Shown: positions 57,585 through 64,000 of the stretch, in pieces
Position numbering within the stretch: the first letter of the stretch is position 1
Layout of the letters: each line of letters opens with the position of its first letter
Assembly: GCA_015143295.1 (NCBI GenBank)
Contig: JABCRI010000154.1
Location: 1 to 64,000 of the forward strand
Length of the DNA: 64,000 nt
Origin: Tetracentron sinense
Lineage: Eukaryota > Streptophyta > Magnoliopsida > Trochodendrales > Trochodendraceae
Reading direction: 5' to 3'
Program-made: the position numbers and the translations under genes
Notes under the pieces: generated by a model
Told to the model about the DNA's origin: nothing
Seen by the model: the letters and a program-made list of their open reading frames with translations, nothing else
Database searches by the model: none

Positions 57585-59860
57585 TGTCGTACCCCAAAAT
57601 ACCCCCTAGGAGTTAAGGGATACTTTAGGTGTGACTATACATAACCTGGCAAACCATCCTATAATGAACAAGGTATAACATGCTCTAATGGAAATATAAT
57701 ACAGAGTGCGGAAGCTAAAATAAGGCGGAAATACCAGCAACTTTTTCTTTTCTTCTATAAACTTAACAAGTATTTCGAGTTTATACAAAATATGACATGT
57801 AAAGGTGGACATGCCCACCTATCAAAATAAAAAAGACAAAATACAACTCTATCTCGCTCAATAGTCACCCCTGTGGGGCGAATGGTCTAAGTCTCTCGCC
57901 TCGGCCTAAGGCTCAACTACCGAATCTTCATAGGTTCTTCCTCACCATAGTCCTCCTCAAACCAAGGACCCGGGGCACAAATGTCGAAAGGGACCCGTGT
58001 ACCTACCGACATAAAAGTATGGCTAAGTATGGACTACTTAGCGAGTACAAGCTCCTAGCTAACAATAATAATAACGAGCAAAGAATCATATGCATGTACT
58101 GGAAGGATACAGTTCATACTCATTTAAAACAACATCATACATAATCATTTATTATATCACAACTCTACTGAAAACCCAACCATATCTATAAAACATATGT
58201 GTCATTTCCATATTTCTTATGAGCCAGAGGTTAGTACCCACACAACCCTGGGCTACCAACCTCCTTGACAGTACAACACTTCTGAGTCTTTTCTTATGAG
58301 CCAGGGGTTAGCACCCGCACAATCCTGGGCTACCAACCCCCTTGACAATTCCAATACTTTTCTTATAAGCCAGAGGCTAGCACCCTTAACTGGGGCTACC
58401 AACCTCCTTGATAGTTTCATATCCTTTTCTTATGAGCTAGAGGCTAGCAACCGCATACCCCTGGGTTACCAACCTCCTTGACATTTCACATCTTTCTTAT
58501 GAGCCAGAGGTTAGCACCCGCATATCCCTGGGCTACCAACCTCCTTGACATTTCACATATTTCTTATGAGCTAGAGGTTAGCACCCGCATATCCCTGGGC
58601 TACCAACCTCCTTGAAAATTCTCCATATGTATGCGTGCTCGTGTATAGCATTTGTGAAAACATGATGACATACACATTGAGGAGTAGCATGTAACATTTC
58701 ATTTCTTATCACAATCATATGAGAATGTAAACAAGCATATATAATTATGGGTCACAATTTGTCATTTTAGTGAAAACTACATGAAACCTGCTTTTCGAAC
58801 ATTCATTCAATTCCAAGTATTCTCATTCATTCATTTTACCAAGCAAGTGGTGTTCTACATTTTCTTTAGCCCTTTAAACTCATAGTTTCTTTCTCAAGCA
58901 TTACATGTGTATTTCTTATGTGTATAATACCCTTCCACCATTTCCATCATTCAACACATCACAACATGGCATCTCATCGCCTCATTCCCTTCCTCCATCC
59001 ATACATTCCCTCATTTATTCATTTTATCTTGTTTATGTTTTAGGGATTTAGCATATTTCCACACAAGGGGCAAATGGGAAGATACAACACACTATAATCA
59101 CAAGAAACTCCAGGTTATTACCATAGTAGCTTGGAAAGGTGTACTAACCTTGAAAGAAGAGGAGAAAAGCCCTTGAAAAATGTCATGGAGAGCGCTGCCC
59201 TAGCTTGGGAAAAGTGCTCCTCACGAGCTTGAGTCGAGAACTTGAAAAAGAACAAGCTTGAGGTTGATTGTGGGTCTTCAACCCTTTGATTCCTCCTCAC
59301 AAGAAAACCCTAGGTTTAGAAACCCCTTTCTCTTTTCTCCTTATCTCTCAAATCTTATAAGTGTTGAGAATGAGCCCTAAAGACTTGGGTGAGCCTTATA
59401 TGTAAAGGGTATAACACCCAAATGCCGAAAAGCCCTTAATGAAATTCTGCAAAAACACGAAGACCGAGCGAACGGTGGTTATGACCGATCGATCGGTTGC
59501 CAACCGAGCGATCGGTGTTCTTAACTGAGTGACCAGTCAAAAAAATGCTCTCTGGAAAATTTTCCCATACAAAAATGTTAACCAGTCGATAGCCTCCGAT
59601 CGATCGGTTTTGGACCGATCGATCGCTACTAATGACCGAGCGATTGGTGCTCTGTAGGTCTCGACTGTTTTGACCATATCTTTTGACTCGCTCTTCGGAT
59701 TTCGACGATTCAACTTGCGTTGGATTCGTCTTTCAAAAATGAACATTTCTGTAGTTTTAAAATTTCTAATTTCTCCTTTATTTATTAATTGGACTACGAG
59801 AAAGGCCAATTAGCTATGAAAGTACCATTCATTAAATATAGAAAAGTCCAGGGTGCTATA
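57585..59860 (-). repeat. R5 3' LTR (minus)
   Basis: 2276 bp, related to the R1/R3 LTRs. Left flank ctacc (57580-57584). Six tandem repeats at 58221-58614, palindromes 59463-59648, donor AAG|GTTAGT near 59148, short frame 57917-58012 (MSVGTRVPFDICAPGPWFEE). The terminal dinucleotide at 59859-59860 is mutated from CA-type to TA. Clearly older than R3. Confidence 0.88.
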
Positions 59861-59950
59861 TTCTTCCCCCCTTACAAAAATTTCATCCTTGAAATTTGGA
59901 TGATACATACATGCACAAAACCATAACAAATATAAGGGAATGTCAAGACC

Positions 59951-61133
59951 CTAAACAAATAACTGAGGATACTTTTTTCGCACTTCGGCTTCTCGTTCCC
60001 CTGTAGCTTCCTCCCTTCAATGGTGTTGCCATCCTACCAAGACCAAGGGAATGGTCTTGTTGCGCAAGACTTGATCTCGCCTATCCAAAATCTATACCAG
60101 TTGTTCAACTAGTGTGAGGTCCTCTCGAATCTCTACCGGATCAATCTCGATGACATGAGAAGGGTCCGAGATGTACTTTCAGGGCATGGAGATGTGAAAC
60201 ACGTTGTGGACCGCCGCCATATGAGCGGGCAAAGCAACACGGTAAGCCACCTCACCGACTCTTGTAACGATCTCAAACAGGCCCACATATCTCGGGCTAA
60301 GCTTGCCTCTTTTCCTGAATCTCATAACACCTTTAGTTGGTGAAATTGTGACAAAAAAAGTCGCAAACTCGAAATTCAAGGTCTCTCCTTCGGTTGTCGG
60401 CGTAGCTCTTCTGTCTATCCTGTGCGGTCTTCAACCTCTCCCAGATAAGCTTGACTCTATCCGCGGTTTGGTCAATTAATTCGGGGCCCAACACCTTTCT
60501 TTCCCCAACTTCATCCCAATACAACGAGGATCTACAACTCCTTCCGTACAAAGCCTCAAAAGGCGCCATTTGTATGCTTGCCTGGTAACTATTGTTGTAG
60601 GCGAATTCCACCAAAGGTAGGTGATCTTCCCAACTTCCCTTGAACTCTAGCATACATGCATGGAGCATATCTTCAATAACCTGATTCACTTGCTCGGTTT
60701 GCCCATCCGTCTATGGAGGGAAAACCGTGCTAAAGTCCAACTGGGAACCGATTGCACTCTGAAAGCTTTTCTAAAACCTGGAGGTAAATCTAGGGTCCCA
60801 ATCCGAGACAATGCTCACTGGTACCCCGTGCAACTGACTATTTCTTTCATATATAATGCAGCCAACTGACTGAAATTGAAGGTAGTCCGGTATGGCAAGA
60901 AATGAGCGGACTTCATCAGTCTATCGACCACAACCCATACAGCATCAAAATTTCTCACCGTCTTCGGCAACCCCACAATGAAGTCCATAAATATGTGCTC
61001 CCATTTCCACTCGGGAATAGGGAGAGATTGTAAAAGTCCAGCCGGTCTCCTGTGCTCGGCCTTGACTTGCTGGCACACCAAGCATCGGGACATGTACTCC
61101 GCTATTTCTCGCTTCATGTTCCGCCACCAAAAG
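59951..61133 (-). pseudogene. pol: R5 pol, integrase half, truncated by R6
   Basis: Pieces 61133-60815 (integrase finger and core, MDFIVGLPK), 60689-60333 ([12 protein letters not shown] block) and 60379-60179 onward to a stop at 59951 (chromodomain-like end). Several stops and frameshifts, for example near 60715 and 60830. The rest of R5 lies beyond the window. Confidence 0.9.
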
Positions 61134-63335
61134 TGTAGAGCCCCGGACCTTTTCACATTTAATGCATGACACTTTAGTTACCATTTTGCCTTTAAAGAGG
61201 TATAATTAATAAATAAAGAAGAAATTGGAAATTTTGAAATGTTAGAAATGTTCCTTTTCGAAGTACGAACCCAATGCAAGTTGAATCGTCAAAATCAGAC
61301 GAACGAGTCAAAAGATATGGCCAAAACAGTCTGGACCTGCAGGCAATCGTAGCTAGGAAGGCGCTAAGGACGTAGCTCTAGCTCTGACAACAAGTACGTT
61401 GTACAGCTCACAACGTGTACGTTGTGCATCCGTTGTGCAATAGACAACGGGTACGTCGTGCAGCAGACAACGTGTACGTTGTACAGCAAACAACGTGTAC
61501 GTTGTACAGCAAACAACGAGTACGTTGTACAGCTCACAACGGGTACATTATACATAAGACAACGTGACAACGTGTTCAGCATTGTTCACAGCACAACGTG
61601 TTTGGCACTGTTCACAGCACAACGTGTTCAGCACTATTCATAGCACAACGTGTTCGGCACTATTCACAGCACAACGTGTTCAGCACTGTTCATAGCACAA
61701 CATGTTTGGCACTGTTCATAGCACAACGTGTTCAGCACTGTTCACAGCACAACGTGTTTGGCACTGTTCACAGCACAACGTGTTCAGCACTGTTCACAGC
61801 ACAACGTGTTCAGCACTGTTCACAGCACAACGTGTTCAGCACTGTTCACAGCTCAACGTGTTCAGTACTCGCGTTTTTGCAGAAATTTCAGTAAGGGTAT
61901 TATGGTCTTTTGGTCGGTTTACTCTTACCTTAAGAGTTTAACCCGAGGAGAAAGGGGAGAAGGCGATTCCAACCTAGGGTTTCCATTTTGGAGTGAAATC
62001 AAGGGGTTTGTGAACCCACACTCCACTCAAGCCCATTTTTCTTCAAGATCAAGGCACAAACTCGTGAGGAGCATCTCCTCAAGCTAGGGCAGCAACTCAC
62101 GGTTGTTTTTGGAAGGGGATTTCTTCCTCTCTTGATCAAGGTCGGTACTTCTTGCTACCCTCCTAATTATAGCTTCTCTTTTCCTTTGTTTCTTCTCGTT
62201 TTTCCTTCACTTATATATGTGTTATGAGATTGGTGGTATGAATGGTGAATGGAGGTGGATGTTGGCGAATGGATGCCGTGTGGATGATGTGATGAATGAA
62301 TGGGAAAGGGCATTGTACTAATAATGAACATACAAGTGTGATGTGAGCATAACCCACCTAGAAAAGCATGATTTAGGTTTAGGTTTAAATGAATAATGAA
62401 TAATGAACACACCATGTTTGATGAAATGCCAAGGTGAATAAAGTGAGTTGTAAATTAGGAAATGCATGCCTAATAAATTATGGATATTGCCAGGGCCTAT
62501 AATAGTGTGTTTTCTTGCTTTCCCTAAATGATATGAATATTACATTGCTCAATCATTGATGTTATATGTGTTGTGAAATTACCCAAATGTCATATTTAAA
62601 TTTAAATGCAAGTATGTACACGGTTCCCACGAGCACGGCATGCATGACATGATTTATCGAGGTTTTCAAGAACATGGTTAGAGGTGGGACATATCCTACG
62701 ATATGTTTTACCTCGCTTTTCACAAGAAAACAAGAACCAACATTCCACGAGGGGTCTCCCCTCACTCACAAGTGCATATCATGAAGAAGGGTCTCCCTTC
62801 CCTCACAAGTACATACATATCATGAAGAAGGGTCTCCCTTCCCTCGCAAGTGCATTGCATAAAGAAGGGTCTCCCTTCCCTCTCAAGGCATCTCTCAAGC
62901 GCATCTCACAAGGATATCTCACAAGTGTATCTCACAAGTTACATGATCACAAGCAAGCACGAATGACATGCATGACATGACACGTACGACACGCTCGACA
63001 AGATCAAGTAAGACAAACACGACAAGCTTTCAAGTACGAAAAGATATTTCAAGCCAAGTCAAGTGCACGATGTTTTCAAGAGGTTTTATCGGCTTTCTAC
63101 GAAATACAAGCATGATTATAAATTGCTTTACTTCCTTGTATGATATAAATTGTTCCTGTTCTATATATGCAACTTGCTTCCTACTTTATGTATGCTATCT
63201 GTATACTATGACTGTTGGTTAGTGTTTAGTACCCGCTGAGTATTCCATGCTCAGCCGTACTTCTTATGTCGGCAGGTTCTGAGGGAGCTGCCGCTCCATT
63301 TGATGTTTGTGCTCCTGGTCCATGGGTGGAAGAGG
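61134..63335 (+). repeat. R6: LTR of the R2 family with variant promoter, truncated
   Basis: Starts TGTAGAGCCCCGGACC at 61134, left flank aaaag (61129-61133). Most like S2: it carries the 26-bp repeat array instead of GATCG palindromes and no clear TATA box. The short frame starts at 63266 and is cut by the CACTA element at 63336. The final third of the LTR, and any internal region, lie beyond the window. Confidence 0.9.
61386..61868 (+). repeat. Palindrome and 26-bp repeat arrays in R6 U3
   Basis: First, 61386-61567: repeated ACAACGTGTACGTTGT-like palindromes. Then 61568-61868: about twelve copies of a 26-base unit with CACAACGTGTTC and GGCACTGTTCA variants. The same arrangement in reverse is at 7376-7800 in S2. 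Confidence 0.92.
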
Positions 63336-63355
63336 CACTACGTGAAAATGCGCTA

Positions 63356-63609
63356 AAAACGACGGCCCAAACGCGTCGTTGAAACACAATTACGACGTCC
63401 TTAGGCCGTCGTGTAGTCCGTGGGGAACGGGGGTGTAGTTCATCATAAACGACGGCCTATAGCAGTCGCGATTATGTCGGAAAGAACGACGGTCATTAGC
63501 CGTCGTTTAAATAAACGGCGTATTAAAGCCGTCGTTGATTTCGCGGAAAACTATTTTTGAAAAAAATTAATTTTATTATAAACGACGGCCAATAGCCGTC
63601 GTTTTTGAC
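63356..63609. repeat. CACTA subterminal repeats
   Basis: At least six ACGACGGCC-type motifs in both orientations, several arranged as hairpins such as AACGACGGCCAATAGCCGTC. In CACTA elements such repeats bind the TNPA-type accessory protein. Confidence 0.85.
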
Positions 63610-63853
63610 GAAAAATTTTAAAAAAAAAATCACTATTTTTTCCCGAATGAACCTGTCAGTTACTGTTTTTTCCTGCATGAACAACCTGTCAGTTATGCAT
63701 TTAACCTACAAATTCGCTTAATATACATTTAGTCCAACCCATCACACAATACAATACACAACTTCATCTTCTAATTATCAAGCAAACGAGGCAATCACAC
63801 GCACATACAACGAAAACATAAATACTTAACCAATTTATATGTCAATACAAAAA

Positions 63854-64000
63854 TCAAAGAAATTTAACACAATATTTGGGCCAAATGATAGTTTCGCCAA
63901 TGCTAATATCTCCTAGTGTTCCCACTCGTTCATACAAATCTGTATTTTGATCATAGATGTCATCTACTATAACGCTATATACTTCAGGATTTTGTGCTAC
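63854..64000 (-). CDS. Partial ORF, C-terminus, inside CACTA element
   Basis: 48 codons plus TGA (63856-63854), open to the window edge. The frame ends GETIIWPKYCVKFL. I do not recognise the family. Its place and direction, reading toward the terminal repeats, suit the last exon of a CACTA gene. Confidence 0.5.
   Translation of the reverse strand, partial: VAQNPEVYSVIVDDIYDQNTDLYERVGTLGDISIGETIIWPKYCVKFL

Larger units (their letters stand above)
63336..64000. mobile_element. End of a CACTA (En/Spm-like) DNA transposon
   Basis: Begins CACTACGTGAAAATGC at 63336, matching the CACTA terminal consensus, inside the short frame of R6. The expected 3-bp target duplicate would be agg (63333-63335); the partner is outside the window. 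The subterminal region 63356-63609 is packed with ACGACGGCC/GGCCGTCGT repeats. An AT-rich stretch follows and a minus-strand coding end begins at 63854. Confidence 0.85.

Noticed and set aside
61386..61868. CRISPR-like look of regularly spaced repeats
   Set aside because: The 26-bp units are contiguous with no unique spacers, and the context is a plant LTR.
61598..62087. Open frames across the R6 repeat array
   Set aside because: Same 26-bp array artefact as in S2.

Overview
This window is repeat DNA from a flowering plant (an inference from the element families). I see no host protein gene, rRNA or tRNA gene. Everything I can support is transposable-element or endogenous-pararetrovirus (EPRV) sequence, nested several levels deep and dated by target-site duplications (TSDs). 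Labels: EPRV-A/B, viral remnants; S1, S2, isolated LTRs; R1-R6, Ty3/gypsy elements.

Base layer: a minus-strand Caulimoviridae-like EPRV occupies 1-3462 and 28816-34333. The two parts were contiguous before S1 inserted. The same coat-protein region occurs at both ends about 7.3 kb apart, so this is a head-to-tail array longer than one viral unit.

Left nest: S1, a plus-strand LTR with TSD ggata, survives as 3463-4550, 16993-18337 and 28188-28810. R1 (4551-16987, plus, decayed) and R2 (18338-28182, plus, very young, TSD gtctc) sit inside S1. S2 (5521-8165, minus, TSD ggtga) sits inside the 5' LTR of R1.

Right nest: R4 (minus, LTR 34334-37080) inserted into EPRV-B. Its pol gene is split at 38620-55968 by R3, an LTR-internal-LTR-internal-LTR tandem whose middle LTR is a crossover hybrid. 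R4 is broken again at 57585 by R5 (minus). R5 is broken at 61134 by R6 (plus, an LTR of the R2 family). R6 is broken at 63336 by the end of a CACTA DNA transposon that runs out of the window.

How the retrotransposons appear to work: R1, R2 and R3 have a tRNA-iMet primer site, gag with a CCHC knuckle, then protease, reverse transcriptase, RNase H, integrase and a chromodomain-like tail. Gag and pol are separated by a short GT-AG intron (134-145 nt) and the gag stop codon lies inside it. Unspliced RNA would give Gag and spliced RNA would give Gag-Pol. The LTRs (2.3-2.7 kb) share a plan: an array of short palindromes upstream of the promoter region, a short leader exon, a strong 5' splice site, about 1.1-1.4 kb of ATG-rich sequence with family-specific tandem repeats, then a conserved block that looks like a 3' splice site and also opens a short acidic reading frame (MSAG...PWVEEEY). 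These shared features are the best candidates for something undescribed.
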